Below are positions 1-5,912 of a DNA stretch of 5,912 nucleotides, in pieces; within the stretch, counting starts at the first letter, position 1; each line of letters begins with the position of its first letter. The stretch covers positions 1 through 5,912 of the forward strand of contig DOUV01000131.1 in NCBI GenBank assembly GCA_003520455.1, in the 5' to 3' direction. The DNA comes from Chloroflexota bacterium (GTDB taxonomy: Bacteria > Chloroflexota > Anaerolineae > Ardenticatenales > Ardenticatenaceae). Under the pieces are notes generated by a model. That model had not been told where the DNA came from, did no database searches, and worked only from the letters and a program-made list of their open reading frames with translations. The translations under genes and the position numbers were made by a program.

Positions 1-814
1 ACGTGTCAGGCGCGCTGAGGCGGCCAAGACCAACATAGACCGGCGGTGGGCCGCCCGCCAGAAAGGCAACCAGGTCGGCGGGCGGCGCCCAATCGGCGGG
101 GCCGTCGAGGAACCAGTAGCCGGCCAGGCAGGGGCCATCCCCCCAGTCCGCCGGTCTCGGGACGACCGACGGGCTGAATCCGTAGAGAATCGGGTCGCCC
201 GCCCCGTCGAGCGACCGGTAGGGGCCGGGCGCGGGCAGGGGCCGGAGTCCTAGAGTCGACTGCCGCCAGCGGTTGATCGGCCACTTGAACAACTGCCAGA
301 AGAGATGCTCGGCGGCGATATAGGTCAGCAGGTTGAAGCGGCTCTCGGGCGGAAATCTGATCGGTGACAGGTAATAAGGAAAGGCGCGGGTCCGCGTCAT
401 CGGCTGCAGCAATGCCCAGACGTGCGCGACGCCTCGTTTCTCGGCAATGTGAGGCCCCGCGAGGGAAGTGCTCGAACTGACGATGGCGCCGGCCCCCTGG
501 CAGGCCGCCCAGAAGCCGTCGAGCATATCCTCAATCGCGGTGCCCGCTAGACGAGCGACACGGCGAAGATTGTGGAGGTGACGGATGCTGTTGCCCTGAG
601 AGTGCTGCCAGGCCTGCCACGCCGGGGCGCTCTCCAGGGTCGCCGCCGGATTCGGAACGGGATAGAACGCCAGCCCTTGCCCGGTGACCAGGGGCTGGAA
701 GCCGGCGAACGCCGCCAGGCATACCTCGTGTCCCGACGCCTTCAGGCCGAGCCCCAATGCCACGTAGGGTCGAACATCACCCTCGGAGCCTGCGGCCAGA
801 ATGGCGATTCGCAT
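1..814 (-). CDS. GT1-family glycosyltransferase, N-terminal part (runs off the window)
   Basis: The frame opening at ATG 814 stays open for 271 codons to the left edge, so the 3' end is outside the window. The product begins MRIAILAAGSEGDVRPYVAL, the hallmark N-terminus of GT1/GT28-type sugar transferases such as sterol and macrolide glucosyltransferases (nucleotide-sugar enzymes of GT-B fold). The visible part is the acceptor-binding N-terminal domain: LGLGLKASGHEV (19-30), HIAEKRGVAHVWALLQPMTR (about 129-148), FSPSVVPRP (213-221), and the crossover PPPVYVGLGRL (256-266), where relatives usually read VYVGFGS; this one has Leu and Arg at those places. The family is usually near 400-430 residues, so about a third, including the sugar-nucleotide-binding domain, is missing. 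The ATG overlaps the upstream TGA as TGATG, and GAGGA lies nine bases before it. No signal peptide or obvious membrane span is seen. It probably glycosylates a lipid or other hydrophobic aglycone; the sugar and acceptor cannot be told. Confidence 0.85.
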   Translation of the reverse strand, partial: MRIAILAAGSEGDVRPYVALGLGLKASGHEVCLAAFAGFQPLVTGQGLAFYPVPNPAATLESAPAWQAWQHSQGNSIRHLHNLRRVARLAGTAIEDMLDGFWAACQGAGAIVSSSTSLAGPHIAEKRGVAHVWALLQPMTRTRAFPYYLSPIRFPPESRFNLLTYIAAEHLFWQLFKWPINRWRQSTLGLRPLPAPGPYRSLDGAGDPILYGFSPSVVPRPADWGDGPCLAGYWFLDGPADWAPPADLVAFLAGGPPPVYVGLGRLSAPDT

Positions 815-1605
815 CAGCCGCGATCCTCGCCATCCAACACGAAGTGGGTGACCCTCGTCAAATCTACCTCACCGTTCCCGTGGATAATGCAGGGCTCACT
901 TCCGGTGACACGATTGGTAATCCGGCCGCCCCGTATCTCGATGTCATCCGGGGCGAAGAAAAGGCATTGGAAAATCTCGCACGCATAGTCCAGCGTAATC
1001 GCGGTCCGGCCCGAAACGAACGCCTCGGCGTACCCTAACTGGTCGTAATAGTCATCCTCGAATAAGTACACACGCAACTGAGTCATCAGCCGGGCAACAT
1101 ACCTCATTTCGCCGATGAACCCGCCGGCATTGAGGTATTTGTAGGGGTAGGGGCTAACGGCCGGTGGGTACTGCTCAGGCGCAAGCGGAAAGCTGACAAC
1201 CTCGGCGGCAAACAACAACTTCGTATCCATCCTGAGGAACTTGCTCATGATCTCGGAGAGGGGGCACGTCACAATGGTGTCGTAGGCGTCGACAAACAAC
1301 ACGTAGTCGTACTTCAGAAGATATCGCCAGAGATTCCAATAGAGCATCCGCTGCCGCCAACCAAGTCCTCGCCAGCTTTTCCCCCGGCCGAATACCTTGA
1401 GATCAATCTCGAACTTCTCGCAGGTCCGTTGGAGCCGTATCAGACCTTCCCCACACTCTGTAGCAACCGTACAGACCAGGACTCTCGGGAGGATCTCGTC
1501 GATGTTCATCCGGTCCGGCACAGCCGGACGCACCCGTTCCAGGAGCGGACTCAGCCAACGGGCGGATTGTCCGGCCGGGCCAGAGCTCTTCGCCGCCGGT
1601 GTCAT
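814..1605 (-). CDS. PLOD/LH3-like glycosyltransferase
   Basis: This 263-residue protein matches the glycosyltransferase domain of lysyl hydroxylases (PLOD1-3, mimivirus L230 and relatives) in motif content and order. It has VLVCTVATE (42-50) at strand 1, the metal-binding FVDAYDT (104-110, DxxD type), LLFAAEVVSFP (130-140), the acceptor-side KYLNAGGFIG (156-165), an acidic DDYYDQLGY (184-192) where LH3 has its poly-Asp stretch, DYACEIFQ (206-213) and HGNG (242-245), whose histidine is expected to complete the Mn site. In animals this domain glucosylates galactosyl-hydroxylysine on collagen. Here there is no hydroxylase domain, no signal peptide and no collagen-like gene in view, so the acceptor is probably different. 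The first 33 residues are variable and Arg/Ser/Pro-rich; an internal ATG at 1509 would give a shorter protein. The ATG at 1605 is preferred because it makes an ATGA overlap with the preceding gene and has GAGGA just upstream. Recognition is by motif memory, without a search. Confidence 0.82.
   Translation of the reverse strand: MTPAAKSSGPAGQSARWLSPLLERVRPAVPDRMNIDEILPRVLVCTVATECGEGLIRLQRTCEKFEIDLKVFGRGKSWRGLGWRQRMLYWNLWRYLLKYDYVLFVDAYDTIVTCPLSEIMSKFLRMDTKLLFAAEVVSFPLAPEQYPPAVSPYPYKYLNAGGFIGEMRYVARLMTQLRVYLFEDDYYDQLGYAEAFVSGRTAITLDYACEIFQCLFFAPDDIEIRGGRITNRVTGSEPCIIHGNGEVDLTRVTHFVLDGEDRG
824..828 (-). promoter_or_regulatory. Ribosome binding site of the GT1 glycosyltransferase
   Basis: GAGGA lies nine bases before the ATG at 814, within the codons for the final Glu-Asp of the upstream glycosyltransferase. 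It supports the start that overlaps the upstream stop as TGATG. The same GAGGA core precedes the previous gene. Confidence 0.6.
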
Positions 1606-4175
1606 GCCATCCTCGCGAATGCTGCCTCGACCTTCGCGATCACCTCGCCGGGCGTCATATCCGGCGTGACGGGAATCGGCTCGCCAAAATGCACCTCGAT
1701 CCGGGGGCGATTACGCCTGGGGCGGAGTCGCAACGCGTGGTTGCCATCGAACCAGACCGGGAGGATAGGAAGCTGCGTTTGGATCGCCATGAGGGCCACG
1801 CCGGGATCGTGGTGCTGCACGTCTTGCGGCAGGAAGAAGAAGCCCTTTGGGAATGTGATCAGGCTGTAACCCCGGTCGAGCAGCGCGCCGGTCTCGTAGA
1901 GCCCCACCCGGGTGGTGCCAAAGCCCGGTAAGATGGTGAATCGGAACACGAGCGGCATGAGCACGTGGTAGACGAGCCCGACAAGCAGGCGGATTGACAG
2001 GGGAACGCCAGGCGACGGCGCAAAGTACTCGTGGAAGTCTCGATTGGTCACCACCATGAGGCGCTTGCGCAGATGGCGCGGGAGGGCGGCGTAGACGGCA
2101 AAGCCGTCGAGCCAGTGCCGGTGGGGAGCCGCCGCCAGGATGAAGGGCTGGCTGATGGTCAGGGGCTTCGCAGGCCAGGTCGGAACCACGCGCGCGCACA
2201 GGGAGGCCCACACTCCAATCAGGAAAGGTTGCGTCACGGCCCGTACCAGACTCCCGATCGGACCCCGTGACCAGCCGGGTTCCCGTGCGGGCAGGCGGCT
2301 CCTGGACCTCGCCGGCTCCGGCATCCGAGCAAGCGTACCCAAATCGGCCAGTGTCGCGTCCTCGGCAACTGCGACGTGTTGGAGATCGACCTGCCCGGTA
2401 GCCTCCATCAGGGTGAGCAGCTCGATAAGGTCCAGCGAGCTCAGTCCCAGGTCGCCCACCAACCGCAGTTGCTCGGCCGTGCGCTGCTCAGCCGGCAGGC
2501 GCGTCAGGTACTGCGCCAGCAATGCCAGTCGCTGGTTTCGGGAAGTTGCCTCCCGGATCGCCTGGAGCGTCGGCCGACTTTCGGCCGCGGGTCGAAGCAG
2601 AGGTCGCTCCGACCGCCAGCGTTGAACGGTTGCGGTGACCGCCTGCCGCTTCGCCTTGAGCAGACTGGTGCGGGGAAAATCACCGCCGGGCCAGACAGTC
2701 CAGCCACGGATCGTCTGGTGCGGCTCCAGCTCGGTGTTCGCCCGCCGGACAACGTCGGCGGCGTCGGCACCATTATTGAGCAATAGCACCGCGTGTACCT
2801 CTTCGTGGCCGTCTTGCTCGAGCCCGATCACGACCGCGTCACGTACTTCCGCCATCCGGTTGAGAACGGCTTCGACCTCGTCTGGATAGACGTTGAAGCC
2901 CTCGCCGGTCACGATGATGTCCTTCTTGCGCCCAACGAAGTAGAGCCGGCCGCTGCTGTCCTGGCGGGCCAGATCGCCGGTGTGCAGAAAGCCATTACGA
3001 TCTGTGAATACCTGGTCCTCCGGCGTGCTGCCCTCGGCGTATCCGGGCGAGACATTCGGGCCGCCCACGAGGATCTCGCCGTCTTCGGCGAGGCGCACCT
3101 TCTGCCGTTGCAATGGCTTGCCGATCGAACCCAGGTGACCAAAGAACGGCGTGATGAGATTGATACTCACAATGGCCGTCGTTTCGGTCAGGCCATACCC
3201 CTGAGCCAGGAAATACCCGCTCTCGAACCAGAAGCGCTCGTCATCCGGGGGGAGCGCAGCACCGCCGACCAACAGCGCCCAGAACCAGTAGCCAAACTCG
3301 GCATGGGTGGCGAGGAAAAGAATGTGCCGTCGTAACAAGAAGGAGCGAATCGTGCGGACCCGCTCACCCAGCGTGAGACCCTGCCGCTCGTAGGGCCGTT
3401 GTCTCAGGGTCTTCACCAGAAGGTGTTGGATGCGCGGCACCGCGACGAGCAGCGTAACGCGCTGCTGTCTGATCGTCCGGATCACGTGCATGGGATCGAC
3501 GGAGGCACTGTAGAGGACACTCAAGCCGATGGCGAGCGGGACACAGAGGCCAAGCATGAGCCCTTGCGTGTGGCTCAAGGGCGAGAGCGACAGCACCCGG
3601 CAGGGGATGATCCGGAGGAGCCAGCGCCACGCCCGGAACGGCTCGATCTCTGACACGAGATTGCCATGGGTCAGAACGACACCTTTGGGCTGCGACGTCG
3701 TGCCAGAGGTGTAGAGGATGACGGCCGGGTCATTCGGACCGACGGGGACAGCGAGGTCCTCGAAGGAGGATTCTCGCAGCTCGTCTTCCTGCCAGGAGAG
3801 CGGTTGCGTCGCTCGCTCGCACCACGAGATGTCCTGCGCCGGGCCGTGAGCCACCAATACAGCGTCCACCTGCTCGACAAGCTGCCGTACGTGGGTGGGG
3901 GAGCTGCCCTCATCTACCGGCACCACCACGACGCCGCGCAGGCTGGCACCCAGGAAAAAGGCCACCCACTCCGGTGTGTTGGGTGCCCAGAGCACGATCC
4001 GTTCTCCCGGCCGGACACCGCGCCGCTTCAGCAACGCAGCCACGCCGAAGGTCTCCTGATACAGGCGCTGGTAGCTCCACCACCGCGCGCCGAACTCCTG
4101 TCGCAGGCCGGCTGCGCGGCGCTCACCATAGGTCGGGAGCAACTCGATCAGGGAGTGCAGTGTTTCAAGCGTCAC
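1602..4175 (-). CDS. Trifunctional acyl-AMP ligase / acyl carrier / PlsC-type acyltransferase
   Basis: Starting from GTG at 4175 the protein has 857 residues and three modules. The adenylate-forming ligase (about 1-520) has the P-loop YTSGTTSQPKG (155-165), GYGLTET (326-332), TGD (399-401), GRKKD (415-419) and the C-terminal lysine motif PRTSLLK (501-507), so it should convert a fatty acid plus ATP to acyl-AMP. The carrier domain (about 545-620) has LGLSSLD with the phosphopantetheine serine at 580. The C-terminal acyltransferase (about 645-857) has the HX4D motif HRHWLD (685-690), but FPKG (775-778) where PlsC enzymes normally have FPEG. The likely chemistry is activation, self-loading and transfer of an acyl chain to an unknown hydroxyl, at the membrane face. 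Bacterial Aas has related activities in the opposite order. Start choice: the frame also opens at TTG 4223 (873 residues), but that overlaps the upstream gene by 52 bases and lacks a Shine-Dalgarno site; GTG 4175 makes a GTGA overlap typical of coupling. It ends in an ATGA overlap with the next gene. Confidence 0.88.
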   Translation of the reverse strand: MTLETLHSLIELLPTYGERRAAGLRQEFGARWWSYQRLYQETFGVAALLKRRGVRPGERIVLWAPNTPEWVAFFLGASLRGVVVVPVDEGSSPTHVRQLVEQVDAVLVAHGPAQDISWCERATQPLSWQEDELRESSFEDLAVPVGPNDPAVILYTSGTTSQPKGVVLTHGNLVSEIEPFRAWRWLLRIIPCRVLSLSPLSHTQGLMLGLCVPLAIGLSVLYSASVDPMHVIRTIRQQRVTLLVAVPRIQHLLVKTLRQRPYERQGLTLGERVRTIRSFLLRRHILFLATHAEFGYWFWALLVGGAALPPDDERFWFESGYFLAQGYGLTETTAIVSINLITPFFGHLGSIGKPLQRQKVRLAEDGEILVGGPNVSPGYAEGSTPEDQVFTDRNGFLHTGDLARQDSSGRLYFVGRKKDIIVTGEGFNVYPDEVEAVLNRMAEVRDAVVIGLEQDGHEEVHAVLLLNNGADAADVVRRANTELEPHQTIRGWTVWPGGDFPRTSLLKAKRQAVTATVQRWRSERPLLRPAAESRPTLQAIREATSRNQRLALLAQYLTRLPAEQRTAEQLRLVGDLGLSSLDLIELLTLMEATGQVDLQHVAVAEDATLADLGTLARMPEPARSRSRLPAREPGWSRGPIGSLVRAVTQPFLIGVWASLCARVVPTWPAKPLTISQPFILAAAPHRHWLDGFAVYAALPRHLRKRLMVVTNRDFHEYFAPSPGVPLSIRLLVGLVYHVLMPLVFRFTILPGFGTTRVGLYETGALLDRGYSLITFPKGFFFLPQDVQHHDPGVALMAIQTQLPILPVWFDGNHALRLRPRRNRPRIEVHFGEPIPVTPDMTPGEVIAKVEAAFARMA
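1610..1614 (-). promoter_or_regulatory. Ribosome binding site of the PLOD-like glycosyltransferase
   Basis: GAGGA occurs four bases before the ATG at 1605, inside the last codons of the ligase-acyltransferase gene. Together with the ATGA stop/start overlap it favours this ATG over the internal one at 1509 and suggests reinitiation by ribosomes finishing the upstream gene. The spacing is on the short side. Confidence 0.55.
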
Positions 4176-5887
4176 CCGAATCGGACCGCTATCAGCGAGT
4201 TGGCGGTGAAACGGGGCTGGCAATACGTAATGTAGACCGTCTCGCCGTCATTCTTTCTATACGTTGGATGCTCGAAGCCAAGATAGAGCAATTCGCTCGA
4301 CCTGTCATGGGGCAGATGGCCGATTTGTTGAGGCTGGGAATACGGGCCGAAGAGCCGGTCCGCGGTTCGCATCATGAGTGTCTTTCCATAGCCCTCGACG
4401 TAGATCATCAAATAGCGGCCCAGATAGGGGTTGTAGGAGACGGAGTACTCCGAGCCGCTCTCCCCGAGGCTCAGCGCACCTTCCAGATCGGGTCCCCATT
4501 CAGGCTGCGGCGTGTAAAGGTATTCGTACGCGGCCGGGTCGGCGATCTGATCGGCCTTGACCCGGGCCAGGAGCGCGCTCGGCAGCAATCCCTTGCGGAC
4601 GCTCGCAAAGACGTACACGTCCTCATCGTCCCGCAGGACCTGCACGCCGAAATGGAAGTCATCCACCTCCGCCCGCCAGAGGCACCAATCGTTCTCGCGG
4701 CGGATGCGCTCGCACGCGCCGCTCTCCGGGTCGAGAACCGCCAGCCCGGCCCCGAGCGTGTGGAAACCCCAAATCGAGCTGCGATCGACGGTCTGGACAC
4801 CCAGGTAGTAGAGATACACCTTCCCGTCCAGGGAGATGCCATGCTCGGGCCAGAACCGGACCTCCTGCTCGCGCTCCGGGCCGGTCGGCTCGATGATTTC
4901 ACGGGGGAAGCCCTCCTCATCCGTGTAGTACCGAATCTCCCCAAGCGCCTGGCGCAGGTCGTCGCCCCTCGACAGGCCCGCGCTGTTGGCCAGGAAGATT
5001 CCTTGACGGCCGGCCGGCACCGGGTAGGGCGCCGTGAGAGACTCGTTGTGGTACAAGTTCGGCAGAGCGGCAAACAGCGTGTCCGAGAAGACGAACAAGA
5101 TCCGGTCACCGAGGTCGATCGATTGCCCGCCATCCTGGCCGATAATGGCCCAGGAATCGGTGCGCGCCTGCCGCAGGCCCCCCAGGAAGCAGGCCGCGCG
5201 GACCGGAGCTGTGGTCTCCGGAGAGGCAGGCATCGCCGGTTCAGCCTCTAGGGCTGGTTCCTCAGGGCGCCGCCTCAGAATTGCCAGCGTCTCCACCTGC
5301 CCGGCGTCTTCCCATTCGCCCGTCGAGCGGGCATACTCCCGGACGTGGTACGGCGCCTGGCCACCCTCGGCGGGGTCGTCGAAGATGTCGTGAATGCAGA
5401 GATACCCGCCGGGGAGAACGCGACGACTCCAGCCGCGGAAATCCTGGAACGCGTCTTCCTCGGAGTGGCCACCGTCGAGAAACACGAGGCTCAACTCGGT
5501 CTCGGGCCAGTACCGGCTGGCGCGCCGCGACTCGGTCACGATCGGGATCACCCACTCGGTCAGCCCGGCGCGGCGCAGCGTGCTCATGAAGGAGCCCAGG
5601 GTGTTGACCACCCCCTCGCGGGCATCGAAGAGATCAGGATCGAAGTACGCTTGTCCGGCCTGCTGCTCCTCCGAGCCCTGGTGGTGATCGATGGCGAAGA
5701 GGGGGTGCGAGCCACCCATCCTGCAGCCCTCGGCCAGAAAGAGTGTCGACCTGCCACAATAGCTTCCAATCTCGAGGCATGGCGCCCGGCGCGAGCTCTC
5801 GGCAGCGAGCTCGTACAGGCGCAGCCCTTCGGCCTCGGACAGAAAGCCTTTTGTCGTGAGGGCCAGTTGCTTCACTTCCTCTCGCAT
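4172..5887 (-). CDS. Class I SAM-dependent methyltransferase fused to a DUF4185-like beta-propeller domain
   Basis: This 571-residue protein has two parts in one uninterrupted frame. Residues 1 to about 205 form a Rossmann-fold methyltransferase of the Methyltransf_24 type: the SAM-binding glycine loop is LEIGSYCGRST (38-48), the acidic residue after strand 2 is in FAIDHHQGS (64-72), and strand 4 carries FLDGGHSEEDAFQDF (136-150), followed by LPGGYLCIHDI (158-168). A linker rich in Glu, Pro and Ala (about 207-230) leads to residues 231-571, which resemble DUF4185, a family related to glycosidase-like five-bladed propellers: IIGQDGG (248-254), FVFSDTLF (265-272), and a C-terminal FEHPTYRKNDGETVYITY (538-555). 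No signal peptide or membrane segment is visible, so it should act in the cytoplasm. The ATG at 5887 has a good ribosome binding site. The gene ends in TGA inside the GTGA overlap with the next gene. By context it probably methylates a glycolipid or saccharide intermediate; the substrate and the role of the propeller are inferred, not shown. Confidence 0.85.
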   Translation of the reverse strand: MREEVKQLALTTKGFLSEAEGLRLYELAAESSRRAPCLEIGSYCGRSTLFLAEGCRMGGSHPLFAIDHHQGSEEQQAGQAYFDPDLFDAREGVVNTLGSFMSTLRRAGLTEWVIPIVTESRRASRYWPETELSLVFLDGGHSEEDAFQDFRGWSRRVLPGGYLCIHDIFDDPAEGGQAPYHVREYARSTGEWEDAGQVETLAILRRRPEEPALEAEPAMPASPETTAPVRAACFLGGLRQARTDSWAIIGQDGGQSIDLGDRILFVFSDTLFAALPNLYHNESLTAPYPVPAGRQGIFLANSAGLSRGDDLRQALGEIRYYTDEEGFPREIIEPTGPEREQEVRFWPEHGISLDGKVYLYYLGVQTVDRSSIWGFHTLGAGLAVLDPESGACERIRRENDWCLWRAEVDDFHFGVQVLRDDEDVYVFASVRKGLLPSALLARVKADQIADPAAYEYLYTPQPEWGPDLEGALSLGESGSEYSVSYNPYLGRYLMIYVEGYGKTLMMRTADRLFGPYSQPQQIGHLPHDRSSELLYLGFEHPTYRKNDGETVYITYCQPRFTANSLIAVRFG

Positions 5888-5912
5888 CCACCCCTCTTTC
5901 TGGTATCGTTTC
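5888..5912 (-). promoter_or_regulatory. Leader and ribosome binding site of the first gene
   Basis: The strand read 5'-3' has AAGAGGGG (5898-5891) ending three bases before the ATG at 5887, a purine-rich Shine-Dalgarno-like site; the AAGAGG core sits five bases away. This supports 5887 as the true start. Only 25 bases lie upstream in the window, too few to see a promoter, so it is unknown whether transcription starts here or further upstream. Confidence 0.7.

Noticed and set aside
572..988. A 138-codon open frame on the plus strand at the GT1/PLOD-like junction
   Set aside because: It is antisense to both glycosyltransferases and to their TGATG junction, with no motif of its own.
1834..1851. 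Possible frameshift or sequencing error causing FPKG
   Set aside because: The residues before and after match the family in the same frame through to the ATGA overlap, so a simple substitution is more likely than a frameshift.
1711..2211. A 166-codon minus-strand frame within the acyltransferase region
   Set aside because: It is out of frame with the HX4D-containing acyltransferase and is low-complexity Arg/Pro/Ala sequence, a frame shadow.
1602..4175. Calling the large gene aas
   Set aside because: Domain order is reversed, a carrier domain is present and motif III is altered, so the symbol would overstate what is known.
3666..4235. A 189-codon open frame on the plus strand
   Set aside because: It is antisense to the adenylation domain, which shows full conserved motifs in the opposite frame; the translation has no family features.
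3974..5251. A 425-codon open frame on the plus strand
   Set aside because: It lies antisense to two well-supported genes and crosses their junction. Its product is Arg/Ala/Pro-rich with no recognisable motifs, as expected from the complement of GC-rich codons.
1..5912. Terminators, CRISPR arrays, insertion sequences, tRNAs or direct repeats
   Set aside because: No repeated units, transposase-like frames, cloverleaf or hairpin-plus-T-run patterns were seen; coding sequence fills the window with no gaps to hold them.

Overview
The window is a densely packed, GC-rich (above 60% by eye) bacterial segment in which all four genes lie on the minus strand and read from the right edge to the left edge. 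Nearly every base is coding. There are no RNA genes, mobile elements, CRISPR arrays or intergenic gaps; the only non-coding DNA is about 25 bases at the far right, holding a ribosome binding site. I cannot name the organism. High GC, a GTG start and mosaic enzymes would fit a Chloroflexota-like, actinobacterial or other high-GC environmental lineage, but this is only a guess.

In transcription order the genes are: (1) 5887-4172, a SAM-dependent methyltransferase fused to a beta-propeller-like domain resembling DUF4185; (2) 4175-1602, a large protein joining an acyl-AMP ligase, an acyl carrier domain and a PlsC-type acyltransferase; (3) 1605-814, a glycosyltransferase resembling the glycosyltransferase domain of animal and viral lysyl hydroxylases (PLOD/LH3); (4) 814 to the left edge, the first 271 codons of a GT1-type glycosyltransferase, cut by the window end. 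The junctions are GTGA (4 bases shared), ATGA (4 bases shared) and TGATG (1 base shared), so the set looks like one translationally coupled operon.

Taken together the locus looks like a small-molecule or surface-glycolipid assembly line. A fatty acid would be activated as acyl-AMP, loaded on the built-in carrier domain and passed by the built-in acyltransferase to an acceptor hydroxyl. Two different glycosyltransferases would add sugars, and the methyltransferase would cap the product. The acceptor and product cannot be read from the sequence. The most unusual points are the ligase-carrier-acyltransferase order (opposite to the Aas enzyme), the altered acyltransferase motif (FPKG in place of FPEG), a PLOD-like glycosyltransferase in a bacterial operon, and the methyltransferase-DUF4185 fusion.
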